Counted from the first letter of the stretch, positions 50,438 through 58,998 are shown. The stretch is 64,000 bases of DNA from Candidatus Kapaibacterium sp. (GCA_026390695.1 JAPLFL010000120.1:78725-142724), one strand, 5' to 3'. The notes: generated by a model from the letters alone, not told the origin. Numbers and translations: made by a program.

Positions 50438-52513
50438 TCAATTGCGGATTTTGGGATTATAAGAATTATTTAATTCTTTATGTACCGGTAATGTAAAATA
50501 AAAGGTGCTTCCTTTTCCTATTTCACTTTCTACTCGTATTTTCCCTGCTTGCTTTTCAATAAATTCTTTGCATAATATTAATCCTAATCCAGTACCTGTT
50601 TCATCTTTTGTCCCCAATCTTGTAACTTTTTGATCAATTTTGAATAGATTAGTGACTAATTTCGGCTCCATTCCGATGCCGCTGTCTTTAACAAATATTT
50701 CAACAGTACCGTCAGAAGAACCTTCACCCTCATTCCCAAGCAGGAGAAATGAGCTTTCCGAAGGTTTAATAACCGTTCCTATTTCAATTTCACCACCTTT
50801 TTCTGTGAATTTTATTGCATTCGATATTAAATTTCTGAATATTGTACTTAGCATTTGCCTATCTCCGATAACATATATATCTTCGGCTACTTTGTTATGA
50901 ATAGCAATCTCTTTTTCCTTAGAGTGAAGAATTTCAAGATCAATATTTTTTTCAATTTTATCAAATAAATTAATCTTTTCAAGTTTGATATTGATTAGCC
51001 CTCTTTGTATCTGTGACCACTCTAAAAGATTTTCAAGTAAATTATAGAGATTTATTGCAGATCCAAGCAATATTGAGCAATATTCTTTAATTTCACTTAT
51101 TTTTAAATAATTAAATTCTTCGACCATTTCTCTCATCAGACTTAGGTAGCCCGTGAATGGAGCTTTTAAATCATGGGCAATGATAGAGAAGAATTTATCT
51201 TTGGCTGCAATATTATCTTTAAGTTGTAGTATGATATTTTTTAAATCGGTAATATCCTGAAATGTTCCATATATACACACTGGGAAACCTTCATGATCGA
51301 ATTGGATATTACCCAATGCCCGAACTTGCACATGATTTCCTTTTGCAGTTATTATTCCTAATTCACAATCGAAGGGGATTCCTAATTCAATTGAATCTGT
51401 TACAGCTTTCTGGATAATTTCTTTAGAATCTTGATCATAAAAGTTAATTGCTTCCTCGACCGTGGGAGCAAATGTTTCATCGACTTCATGGATTTTATAA
51501 ACTTCCTTAGTCCATGTAAGTTTCTGAGTTTTTAAATTAATTTCCCAGCCACCGACTTTTGCAATTTTACCTGTAATATTCAGAAGATTTTCCTGTAATT
51601 CTGCTTGTTCTTTTGCATGTTTTAAAGCAATTTCTACCTGTTTTTGATCTGTGAGGTCAAATGAAACGCCAAGAAGACCATAAAGATTGCCTGCTTTGTC
51701 GAAATGTGGAATATAGTAGTTATTCCAGTTTCTTCCACCGGCGCTTATTTCATGAATATATTCCACACCTGCCAATCCGCGTTTAATAGCAGCAATAGAT
51801 TCTGGTGCATCCTTATATAAATCGAACACATTTTGTCCAACACGCTCATTGGGTTTTAGTCCTAATTGGCTAAGGGCTTTCCCGCCTGAGAATAATATTG
51901 TTCCATCTTTATCCAAATCCCAGAGAGCTACAGGGATTGCCATAATAACAGAATGCAAATAACTCTCACTTTTTTTAAGATTAGACTCAGTGAGCTTCCG
52001 TTGGTTAATATCAATAATTGTACCTTTTAATGCAACAAGTTTATCATCTTGGAATATAGGGACTAAATTTATTTCGAGCCATTTAATGCTGCCATCAGGA
52101 AGGATTATCCTCATTTCAGCATCAATATGAGCTTTCAACTTACTAATTTTTTCAATACTTTCATCAATTAAGTGTAAATCATCAGCATGAACTTTGCTTT
52201 TTAAATAATTAAAATCAGGTTCAATCTCATAAGGTTTTAATCCGAAGAGTGTGTAACTATTTTCTGACCACTCTGCTTTATAAGTGATTAAATCCTGATA
52301 CCAACTCCCCATCTTGGCTATTGCCTGAGATTCACGCAAGGATTCTTCACTTCTTTTTAGAGCTTGTTCAGCCTTTTCTCGTTCGGTAATATCTCTTTTA
52401 AATTGAATTTTGAGTAGTTCATTTTCTTTTCGAAGTGCTTCAAGCTCCAGTAGCAGCTCTTCTTTGGTCTTATTACTAAAGTCTTCACTCTCAGAAAGTT
52501 CATTCATTTTCAT
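50438..52513 (-). CDS. Cytoplasmic PAS-sensor histidine kinase
   Basis: 691 aa from the ATG at 52513 (GAGAGA upstream). A coiled-coil N terminus (KEELLLELEALRKENELLK) leads to three PAS domains: about 55-180 (KMGSWYQDLITYKAEWSENS), 185-305 (VIMAIPVALWDLDKDG) and 315-430 (AKVGGWEINLKTQKLTWTKE). The HisKA box is KFFSIIAHDLKAPFTGYLSL and the HATPase has LISNAIKFTEKGG, DSGIGM and GTGLGL. There are no membrane helices. No response regulator is adjacent, as for the other kinase in this window. Confidence 0.92.
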   Translation of the reverse strand: MKMNELSESEDFSNKTKEELLLELEALRKENELLKIQFKRDITEREKAEQALKRSEESLRESQAIAKMGSWYQDLITYKAEWSENSYTLFGLKPYEIEPDFNYLKSKVHADDLHLIDESIEKISKLKAHIDAEMRIILPDGSIKWLEINLVPIFQDDKLVALKGTIIDINQRKLTESNLKKSESYLHSVIMAIPVALWDLDKDGTILFSGGKALSQLGLKPNERVGQNVFDLYKDAPESIAAIKRGLAGVEYIHEISAGGRNWNNYYIPHFDKAGNLYGLLGVSFDLTDQKQVEIALKHAKEQAELQENLLNITGKIAKVGGWEINLKTQKLTWTKEVYKIHEVDETFAPTVEEAINFYDQDSKEIIQKAVTDSIELGIPFDCELGIITAKGNHVQVRALGNIQFDHEGFPVCIYGTFQDITDLKNIILQLKDNIAAKDKFFSIIAHDLKAPFTGYLSLMREMVEEFNYLKISEIKEYCSILLGSAINLYNLLENLLEWSQIQRGLINIKLEKINLFDKIEKNIDLEILHSKEKEIAIHNKVAEDIYVIGDRQMLSTIFRNLISNAIKFTEKGGEIEIGTVIKPSESSFLLLGNEGEGSSDGTVEIFVKDSGIGMEPKLVTNLFKIDQKVTRLGTKDETGTGLGLILCKEFIEKQAGKIRVESEIGKGSTFYFTLPVHKELNNSYNPKIRN

Positions 52514-52776
52514 TCTCTCAAATTTTAATCGCAATTGCAACAACTACAAATTTAGCAATAAATTTTCATTTAACATCAATAAAAAAAGAGGTGAAAGAAA
52601 AATTCTTCCACCTCTCAAATAAGTTCAAAGTTGAAAGTTTAAAAAATTGTTAAAGTTAGAGTTTAATTTTATTGAATAATATTATTGATTTATGACATTT
52701 CATAAATGAAGGTATTTCCCTAATCCTAAATTCTAATTCCTTCATTAACCATTAATCATTAATCACTAACCATTAA

Positions 52777-53022
52777 CTACATTGCCAGACGAACCATCTC
52801 CACTTCAGGCACTTTCATTTTTAAAATGCGTTCCACTCCGCCTTTCAAGGTCATTGCAGCACCGGGACAATGAGCGCAGGCTCCGCCAAGTTCTACGAAT
52901 ACCGATTTATCTTCAACTTCGATAAGAGTGATGAAACCGCCGTCAGCCTCTATGTATGGTTTAATATCTTCTTTGATAACTGTGTCGCATCGGTTAAAGA
53001 TAGACTGTTCTTGTTCGTTCAT
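52777..53022 (-). CDS. NifU-like Fe-S scaffold domain protein
   Basis: 81 aa, a single NifU C-terminal (Nfu) domain. Visible are IKPYIEADGGFITLIEVED and the cluster-binding CAHCPGAAMTLKGGVERIL. Such proteins carry 4Fe-4S clusters to apo-enzymes; the ferredoxin, Rieske and molybdoenzyme nearby are plausible clients. It starts 27 bp after the stop of the TIG-TerB protein and may be co-transcribed with it. Confidence 0.92.
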   Translation of the reverse strand: MNEQEQSIFNRCDTVIKEDIKPYIEADGGFITLIEVEDKSVFVELGGACAHCPGAAMTLKGGVERILKMKVPEVEMVRLAM

Positions 53023-53049
53023 TTTATATTTCCTTTGTTATTTAAAATT

Positions 53050-54414
53050 TTATTTTTTATCAGATTCGGTTTCAGGTTTGGTCGATTCGTAAACAAAAGT
53101 GAAGAGTTTAATCTGCTGGTATTCTTTGCAAATCATTTCAGCATATTTGGTAGAATGATACGATCCGATGGAATAAGCAAGCCCACCTGAAATATTCAGT
53201 AAATTTGCATCCGGCAGTAGTTCTCTGATTGTATCAATTTGTTCATCTTTTTGCGGGACAATAAGAACGTGGTGCATAGGAATATTTTTCTCACTTTGCA
53301 GGAAGGCTTCGAGAATCCCGCCAAGTTCTGAAAAGATCAATTCTTCTTCGTCCGATACCTTATCGTCGGCATTGATCATGGCATTCATCATGTCTTTAAG
53401 CTGTGCCACCTGTTCGATAGGTGGTTCACTATTCAGGTATTCGGTAACGGTTTTTCGCAATTTCATGTAATTATTACTTGTATCCTTGGAACGGTTTTTA
53501 TTGAGTTTTTCAGGAGAATAATCAATATTCCATTCCTTTGAAAAGGTCTCTAAAAGCTCCTGTTCCTTGGGTGCAAGTTCATTGTCGATCATAGCAAGCT
53601 GATGAAGGATATTTATTATAACTTCGGCATTAACAGGACGGAAGAAGCGTTTTATAAGGTAATCGGCTTCTTTGCGCTCCAAGCGTAAGGAGCGCATGAT
53701 CAGCTTCCAGAAACGCTGTCCGCGCTGCCCTTTTACGAAGATACCTGTACCAATTACAAAGAAAATTGTTCCCTCAAAGATATAGATTATAGTATCCAGC
53801 ATACTTTTCGGGTCGTTGGCGACAAAAATATAATAACTGACCCATAAAATACAATTGGCAATATAAATTCCCAATCCAGTGAGAGACTGGCTATCGGCTA
53901 CTTCCAGTTCATGCTTACGTTTCCATATTTTATTGATTTTCAAATAAATAAAAATCACCGAGATAAGGAGAGAAATCTTTACAGTAGAATCAATAATATT
54001 AACATAAGTTGGGCGATTTATTTTGTAGTTATAACCGTTACTGTCGCGATGATTAATGTATAATTTACCTGTGACTGCGTTCTGCGGGGCAACTACTTTA
54101 ATAAGTGTATCGCTCCAGGAAACGTATCCATCGGCTTCTTTACGAACTTCGTCATTATTTTCAATCAACCACAAAATTTTATCTTCCTTAATACCGGTGA
54201 ATTCTACATAAGAAGTTCCCTTTTTGGCACCAAAATTTTTGCCAGTTATGGTTATAGTATCTCCATACTTAAAATCTTTCGGAGAAATCGAAACGATTTG
54301 CACGGATGTATTTTCTTTTGGGTTAGTAGCTTCTTCCTTGCTCTCACAGCCGATAAGAAGAACTAAAAAAAAACAAAATAATAGATATTTTATATAATTA
54401 TCTTTTGTACTCAT
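53050..54414 (-). CDS. Lipoprotein-TIG-membrane-TerB protein
   Basis: 454 aa from the ATG at 54414. The N terminus is a lipobox (FFLVLLIGCESKE). Next comes an IPT/TIG domain (about 35-125; VSISPKDFKYGDTITITGKN). Three membrane helices follow (VKISLLISVIFIYLKI, YIANCILWVSYYIFVA, TIIYIFEGTIFFVIGTGIFV). The soluble part has two TerB-like acidic helix pairs (LAMIDNELAPKEQELLETFS and AMINADDKVSDEEELIFSEL) and a C-terminal domain I do not recognise. It thus places an Ig-like domain outside and a TerB module inside. TerB-like domains are linked to stress and membrane-associated signalling. No named family recognised for the whole. Confidence 0.75.
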   Translation of the reverse strand: MSTKDNYIKYLLFCFFLVLLIGCESKEEATNPKENTSVQIVSISPKDFKYGDTITITGKNFGAKKGTSYVEFTGIKEDKILWLIENNDEVRKEADGYVSWSDTLIKVVAPQNAVTGKLYINHRDSNGYNYKINRPTYVNIIDSTVKISLLISVIFIYLKINKIWKRKHELEVADSQSLTGLGIYIANCILWVSYYIFVANDPKSMLDTIIYIFEGTIFFVIGTGIFVKGQRGQRFWKLIMRSLRLERKEADYLIKRFFRPVNAEVIINILHQLAMIDNELAPKEQELLETFSKEWNIDYSPEKLNKNRSKDTSNNYMKLRKTVTEYLNSEPPIEQVAQLKDMMNAMINADDKVSDEEELIFSELGGILEAFLQSEKNIPMHHVLIVPQKDEQIDTIRELLPDANLLNISGGLAYSIGSYHSTKYAEMICKEYQQIKLFTFVYESTKPETESDKK

Positions 54415-55045
54415 GGATTCTATTTTTATATATTTTATATTTATCAACAATCTTTCAAAAACAAAAATGCAAAATAACACAGTTGGGCTTAATAACAAAG
54501 GAAAACCTTTGACAAAAATGAAATTATTATTGATTTTTTTAACCCAAATTTTTCATTAAGATTTAACGCAATTTAAATTTTATAAGCAATTATCGAACTT
54601 ACTTAAATCTCCCCTATCCCTCTTTTGCGGGTTGATGTTGTCTCAGAAGCCTCATTTCTGTCATTCCTGCAAATGAGACTGTGTGAAAACACGAAATATT
54701 CACGTATCTGTCATTCTTCCGAAAATCATCAATTGATGTTGTCTCAAAAGCTTCATTTCTGTCATTCCTGCGAATGCAGGAATCCCCTAAAGTGGCACTG
54801 GAAGGAGATTCCTGCATTCGCAGGAATGACATTTTTGTTAAATATGTGGCTTTTGAGACAGCCTCAACTTAGTGACATTACCCCTGTGGAAAGGGTTGGG
54901 GTGTGGTCTCCAAAGGATTCTATATTCACATTTATTAATTTGGGTTTAATATAACATGTTTTTTTACGATGACAAAATAAATATTCCTGATTTTAGTCTT
55001 TAATCTCTGAATAATTAATTTCAATTTTTTATCAACAATTTTATT
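54415..55045. other. Non-coding repeat-rich region
   Basis: No gene. It holds the leader of the TIG-TerB gene, a partial outer copy of the TTGATGTTGTCTC repeat at 54632, the complete element described separately and an AT-rich leader for the exported small protein. Frames on either strand only translate the repeats. Confidence 0.6.
54733..54867. repeat. TIR-bounded repeat TTGATGTTGTCTC ... GAGACAGCCTCAA
   Basis: The outer 19-bp inverted ends TTGATGTTGTCTCAAAAGC and GCTTTTGAGACAGCCTCAA differ at two or three sites. Inside is a REP-like unit (ATTCCTGCGAATGCAGGAAT, TAAAGTGGCACTGGAAGGAG, ATTCCTGCATTCGCAGGAAT). Partial copies occur at 21095-21165 and 50245. A MITE-like unit is likely. Confidence 0.75.
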
Positions 55046-55522
55046 ATGAATATCATTAAACTCAAACTGAAAAAGTCCGCTAATCTCTGTATTGCACTGC
55101 TACTCTCAGTTCTTGGGTTCCCATTTCTATTAAATGGCTATGACAGACCGCAACCCGAATATGGTGTTCGTGAACCAATTCAGCTTCCAAGAAATTTTAA
55201 TACTGTTCGTTTCACTAAAATCATTAAAATATTCGGAAGGGTATTAGCACTGTCCAATAATAAACCACTTAGAAATATTGAAATAAGTATGTTTGATAAT
55301 AGGGGAGAAATTACAAAATTCCGATCTGATAGTTCTGGGAATTTCATTTGTTCTTTTAATTATTCCTACAATCTTCGCGATAGTTTGAATATCATGGTAA
55401 ATTATAACCAATATACTAAAGATTTGAAATATAAAGAATTAAAATTTGGTTATAAACTATCGGACATAAAATCTGATACAATCATCATCAATCAGGACTT
55501 TATACTTGATGAAAATAAATAA
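55046..55522 (+). CDS. Exported partner of radical SAM enzyme (rSAM/lipoprotein-type)
   Basis: 158 aa. It has an N-terminal signal (KLKKSANLCIALLLSVLG ... FPFLLNG) and then YDRPQPEYGVREPIQ. The 'P-PEYGV' stretch right after the signal, followed by a carboxypeptidase-regulatory-like beta domain (IFGRVLALSNNKPLRNIEIS, DSSGNFICSF), matches the putative lipoproteins of rSAM/lipoprotein systems. The lipobox position reads LLNG-Tyr instead of -Cys, so lipid attachment looks lost by a TGT/TGC to TAT change. It overlaps the rSAM gene by 14 bp. Its role is not established. Confidence 0.65.
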   Translation: MNIIKLKLKKSANLCIALLLSVLGFPFLLNGYDRPQPEYGVREPIQLPRNFNTVRFTKIIKIFGRVLALSNNKPLRNIEISMFDNRGEITKFRSDSSGNFICSFNYSYNLRDSLNIMVNYNQYTKDLKYKELKFGYKLSDIKSDTIIINQDFILDENK

Positions 55523-56579
55523 AAGAATCCCGTTTGTTAAAAAACTTGCTCTGAATCTACATTTACAATATAAAAAGAATCAGACGGCGGCACATCAATT
55601 AAGTTATTTGTTCTGGGAATGCACACTTCGCTGCAATCTTAACTGCCTTCATTGTGGCAGTGACTGCACATCCAAAGATACCGAACCGGATATGCCAGCT
55701 GCCGATTTCTTTCGTGCTATTGATTCAATAATTCAGCATATTGATCCAAATAAAATAATGGTTGCTATTACCGGAGGTGAGCCATTAATGCGCCAAGACC
55801 TTGAATATTGCGGCATGGAGCTGACGAATCGTGGGTTTCCGTGGGGGATGGTAACAAACGGATTTATGCTTGACGAACAACGATTAAACTCTTTGCTTTA
55901 TTCAGGATTAAGGTCGATTACAGTAAGCCTTGACGGATTAAGTCAGTCCCATAACTGGTTACGTGCAAAAGATGGTGCATTCGATAGGGCACTTAATGCA
56001 ATTAAGTTGATTAATTCAGTCCCTGATCTAACTTCTGATGTTGCAACTTGCGTACATCATCAGAATATCAATGAACTTGAGGAATTATACAATGTATTAA
56101 TAGCGGCAGAAGTAAAATACTGGCGCTTATTTACTATATTTCCGCGCGGCCGAGCAAAGGAAAATGGATTATTAATGCCTGATAAAGAACTTCTGGAGCA
56201 GCTTTTCGAGTTTATTAAGTCAAAGAAGAGCAATCAGAAAATTGTTATAAACTATGGATGTGAAGGCTTTCTTGGCTATTATGAGGCAGACGCAAGGGAT
56301 TATCTGTTCTTTTGCAAGGCGGGAATAAATATTGGTTCAATTCTCAATGATGGCTCCATATCATCTTGTCCGAGTCTTCGTGCTGATTTTATTCAGGGCA
56401 ATATTTATAAAGATGATTTTATAGATGTATGGAATAATCGCTATCAGAAAATGAGAGACAGATCTTGGACGAAAACTGGCATCTGTACTGATTGCAAAGC
56501 ATATAAATGGTGCTGTGGAAATGGACTTCATCTCAGAACGGAAGGAGATGAAAACCCAATGATCTGTCATTGGATTTAA
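55509..56579 (+). CDS. Radical SAM/SPASM enzyme (rSAM/lipoprotein system type)
   Basis: 356 aa from the ATG at 55509. The radical SAM cluster motif CNLNCLHC and the SAM-binding GGEPLM are near the N terminus. The SPASM region near the C terminus has CTDCKAYKWCCGNG and more Cys (FFCKAG, SSCPSL, PMICHW), enough for two auxiliary 4Fe-4S clusters. That composition suits enzymes that modify peptides. Its 14-bp overlap with the upstream exported protein agrees with a dedicated pair. No natural-product precursor peptide of the GG-Bacteroidales type is visible beside it. Confidence 0.85.
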   Translation: MKINKRIPFVKKLALNLHLQYKKNQTAAHQLSYLFWECTLRCNLNCLHCGSDCTSKDTEPDMPAADFFRAIDSIIQHIDPNKIMVAITGGEPLMRQDLEYCGMELTNRGFPWGMVTNGFMLDEQRLNSLLYSGLRSITVSLDGLSQSHNWLRAKDGAFDRALNAIKLINSVPDLTSDVATCVHHQNINELEELYNVLIAAEVKYWRLFTIFPRGRAKENGLLMPDKELLEQLFEFIKSKKSNQKIVINYGCEGFLGYYEADARDYLFFCKAGINIGSILNDGSISSCPSLRADFIQGNIYKDDFIDVWNNRYQKMRDRSWTKTGICTDCKAYKWCCGNGLHLRTEGDENPMICHWI

Positions 56580-56640
56580 TTTGACATAATAGGTGGTTAA
56601 ATACTTTAACCAATTTTTTATTTTTCTTAGGAGTCTTTAT

Positions 56641-57012
56641 ATGAAACACTTACAACTTATTGGACGCATAATTTATGCACTACCTTTTATCATGTTCGGA
56701 TTCGGACATCTTACGAATGCCTCAATGATGGCAGGCATGGTTCCGTCATATTTCCCATTTGCCATTTTTTGGGTTTATATTTCAGGATTAGGATTTTTAG
56801 CAGCGGCAATTGCATTATTAATTAATAAATATGCAAGTCTTGCTACTTTATTGGTTGGTGTCGTTTTATTAATTTTTGCTGTTTTAGTTCATGCCGTCGG
56901 AATGGGAGATCAGCAAATGGGACAAATGCATATCGCCATGTTTATGAAGGATTTTGCATTAGCAGGAGCCGCATTCTTTATTTCGGCTACACTTAAAGCT
57001 CAAGGGAAATGA
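56641..57012 (+). CDS. DoxX family membrane protein
   Basis: 123 aa from the ATG at 56641 (AGGAGTCT upstream). Four membrane helices with the DoxX opening IGRIIYALPFIMFGFGHL and MFMKDFALAGAAFFI at the end. DoxX proteins are quinone-associated or sulfur/oxidative-stress proteins of uncertain role. It may share the radical SAM transcript (62-bp gap), and a strong hairpin follows it. Confidence 0.8.
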   Translation: MKHLQLIGRIIYALPFIMFGFGHLTNASMMAGMVPSYFPFAIFWVYISGLGFLAAAIALLINKYASLATLLVGVVLLIFAVLVHAVGMGDQQMGQMHIAMFMKDFALAGAAFFISATLKAQGK

Positions 57013-57038
57013 GTTGAAGGTTATAAGTATAAGATCCT

Positions 57039-57063
57039 CCCGTCAGAAATTTTTTCTGACGGG
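57039..57063 (+). terminator. Terminator of DoxX/rSAM operon
   Basis: CCCGTCAGAAA, short loop with T-run, TTTCTGACGGG. It starts about 27 bp after the stop. The T-run lies inside the stem and loop, so it may work in both directions. Confidence 0.65.
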
Positions 57064-57066
57064 AAG

Positions 57067-57700
57067 GATATGCTCCCATTTCAACAGCAAACCAAAATCC
57101 ACTACTTGAAAAATTACTCGTAATTACAGCGGAAATTGAATATGTAAATGCTGAAGTAGCAGCACCTATAATATCATTTCCTTAATGAATTAGGAATTAT
57201 TGTCATTCCCGTGCATGCGGGAATCTCCTTCCAGTGCCAATCAGGGGATTCCTGCATACTCACAAATGACAGTTTCATCCTCCGTGTCATTCCCGCGCAT
57301 GCGGGAATCCCCTTCGGTTACAACTTCATAATCCAGAATCCTGACAAATGACAGGGCTACTATTTGGTGGATTCCTGCATACGCACAAATGACAAGCAAA
57401 GGTAGTTTTCACACAGTCTCGCATGCGGGAATCCCCTTCCATGGCGCAATTGAGGATTCCTGCATACGCAGGAATGACAGCCTTCAAGTAGGAAACGATA
57501 TAATAGCTCCTATAGCCATACCTATTAACAAATCATCAATAACAAACAGCTGCCCGCTCGGATCAGTATTTTTCAGCGGATTATTCAGGTAGTATGAATA
57601 GCGGTTGTAGTTCTGTAGGTTGCCGGGGCTTTGGACGTAGTTATCAGTCGATAGGAAGCGCCCCAGAGCGGGATCGTATAACCTTCCGTTCTTATTAATG
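57067..57700 (-). pseudogene. RHS core remnant split by a MITE-like insertion
   Basis: On the minus strand the right part reads [20 protein letters not shown], then [40 protein letters not shown] and AIGAII, the RHS repeat-associated core seen again in the large RHS gene at 62540. It then runs into the element at 57174-57498 and meets a stop. Reading on past the element gives GAATSAFTYSISAVITSNF and SSSGFWFAVEMGAYP in the same frame. No N-terminal RHS part precedes it. Confidence 0.8.
57174..57498. mobile_element. 325-bp MITE-like element with REP units and 7-bp target duplication
   Basis: The terminal inverted repeats are TCATTTCCTTAATGAA and (reverse complement of the right end) TCGTTTCCTACTTGAA. 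TATAATA stands on both sides (57167-57173 and 57499-57505). Inside are three REP-like hairpins (CCCGTGCATGCGGG, CCCGCGCATGCGGG, CCTGCATACGCAGG types). Removing the element and one TATAATA joins AIGAII to GAATSAF in frame within the RHS remnant, which supports a real insertion. Confidence 0.8.
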
Positions 57701-57763
57701 AAATATTCAAAAACAGCGACAGAAGCAGTATTATCACCTATTAAATAAAATTCTTAATTTTGA

Positions 57764-57970
57764 CTATATCTTTTCAAATTCCGATAAAGTTAAATTTGAT
57801 TGCTTTAAAATTGCCCTGAACGTTCCTTCTGGCATATCTTTTGTATGAATTGCCACATAAGTTTGTCTTCCGTCTGGATGACGCAATATTATATGTGAAC
57901 CACTCTGACGCTTAATTTCAAAGCCAATTTTCAATAATTTCCGAAGTATTTCATTCGGTTTATTAGGCAT
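57764..57970 (-). CDS. hicA: HicA-type toxin (module 2)
   Basis: 68 aa from the ATG at 57970. It has the HicA core ([20 protein letters not shown]), then [17 protein letters not shown] with both conserved His. It overlaps hicB by 8 bp. It lies between two RHS remnants, a common landing place for such modules. Confidence 0.9.
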   Translation of the reverse strand: MPNKPNEILRKLLKIGFEIKRQSGSHIILRHPDGRQTYVAIHTKDMPEGTFRAILKQSNLTLSEFEKI

Positions 57971-58199
57971 ATTCACCGATTTCAAAAGTTGTAAATAATT
58001 CCTCATTCGAATGAATTATTTCTTCATTATTCGCTTTTTTTTCATCAATCCACAGTTTAACCAAGTCATTACTATTGCTTAAAGCACCTTCAATGCCAAG
58101 ACCATGTGTTGTCAAACCCAATGATGGCACATGAGCATAATAATATCCATCACCCAATTCAGACTTATTCATTTTTTCAAGAACTACACCAAATTTCAT
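57963..58199 (-). CDS. hicB: HicB-type antitoxin (module 2)
   Basis: 78 aa from the ATG at 58199 (AGGAGTG upstream). HicB-like strand order: [39 protein letters not shown]. It is shorter at the C terminus than HicB forms with their own DNA-binding domain. Order hicB then hicA, as in the other two modules here. Confidence 0.85.
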   Translation of the reverse strand: MKFGVVLEKMNKSELGDGYYYAHVPSLGLTTHGLGIEGALSNSNDLVKLWIDEKKANNEEIIHSNEELFTTFEIGEYA

Positions 58200-58251
58200 A
58201 AACACTCCTAATAATTATTTTCATGTAAAACGCTAATATTCATATTTTATT

Positions 58252-58502
58252 TTACTCTTGCTTTAAAACCTTCCAACTCGAAAATTTCCAATCAATTTCC
58301 ACACACAAGATAAACACACCATTTGAGAGGGCGCTTCACTTCGTTATCAGTCGATAGGAAGCGTCCCAGAGCGGGATCATACAACCTGCCGTTCATATTG
58401 ATAAGTGCAAAGTCCGTCAGCTGCTCGTGGCCGGTATAGCAGCGGGGGATGATATTTGATACCGAGACATTATAATTTGTCCAGTCGCTTGGATCGCGCT
58501 TT
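58252..58502 (-). pseudogene. RHS core fragment joined out of frame to a T9SS sorting-domain end
   Basis: The 5' part reads RDPSDWTNYNVSVSNIIPRC, then HEQLTDFALINMNGRLYDP and [10 protein letters not shown], the same RHS core segment as in the large gene at 62540. At the point where VQSPG should follow, the sequence switches and, in another frame, reads ALSNGVFILCVEIDWKFSSW KVLKQE with a stop. That is the end of the sorting domain of the gene at 58999 (LSNGVFILRVEINGASTSWK). A deletion or recombination has joined the two. Confidence 0.8.
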
Positions 58503-58505
58503 TCA

Positions 58506-58733
58506 TTATTTTCTAATTTGAATAAATTCCTCATATTCAACTCCAACATCTTTTAAAATTTGCTTTAAAAGAATTGGAGAAATATCTTTTCCTTTATGAA
58601 AAGGAACAGTTGTAGTCCTACCATCAAAACTTCTGAATTGTTTATGAGAGCCTTTTTGTCGTATCTCAACAAATCCAAGTTTTTCAAGAATATGAATCAC
58701 TTCATTTGGTTTTAATATTGGAAATTTTGGCAT
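58506..58733 (-). CDS. hicA: HicA-type toxin (module 3)
   Basis: 75 aa from the ATG at 58733, 1 bp after the hicB stop. Core: VIHILEKLGFVEIRQKGSHK, then QFRSFDGRTTTVPFHKGKDI. Both His and the Gly of KGSH are present. It ends 4 bp before the RHS fragment, right at the point where the RHS homology begins. Confidence 0.92.
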   Translation of the reverse strand: MPKFPILKPNEVIHILEKLGFVEIRQKGSHKQFRSFDGRTTTVPFHKGKDISPILLKQILKDVGVEYEEFIQIRK

Positions 58734-58734
58734 T

Positions 58735-58944
58735 TCAGGCAAAAACTAAATTCTGTGTTCCAATGAATTCACTCTCTAATTCAGGCTCTCCATCCTCAAG
58801 GAGCATATCAACAACTTCAAATAGATTTTGGCGCAAATCCTCAATTGTTTCCCCTTGCGAATGAGCACCCGGAAATCCAGGAATATACCCTACAAATAGC
58901 CCTGTGTCTTTGCATTTTTCAATAACTGCTGAAAAAGTGTGCAT
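58735..58944 (-). CDS. hicB: HicB-type antitoxin (module 3)
   Basis: 69 aa. It has the short HicB_lk form (FSAVIEKCKDTGLFVGYIPG, FPGAHSQGETIEDLRQNLFE). It lies downstream of the YD-leader/T9SS gene with a 54-bp gap. Confidence 0.9.
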   Translation of the reverse strand: MHTFSAVIEKCKDTGLFVGYIPGFPGAHSQGETIEDLRQNLFEVVDMLLEDGEPELESEFIGTQNLVFA

Positions 58945-58998
58945 ATTAGCTCCAATTTTAATAATATATATTAAGAACGAAAAACAAAAATAAATATT

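Noticed and set aside
54614..54954. Small frames on both strands near 54.6-54.9 kb
   Set aside because: Both translate the TTGATGTTGTCTC/REP repeat.
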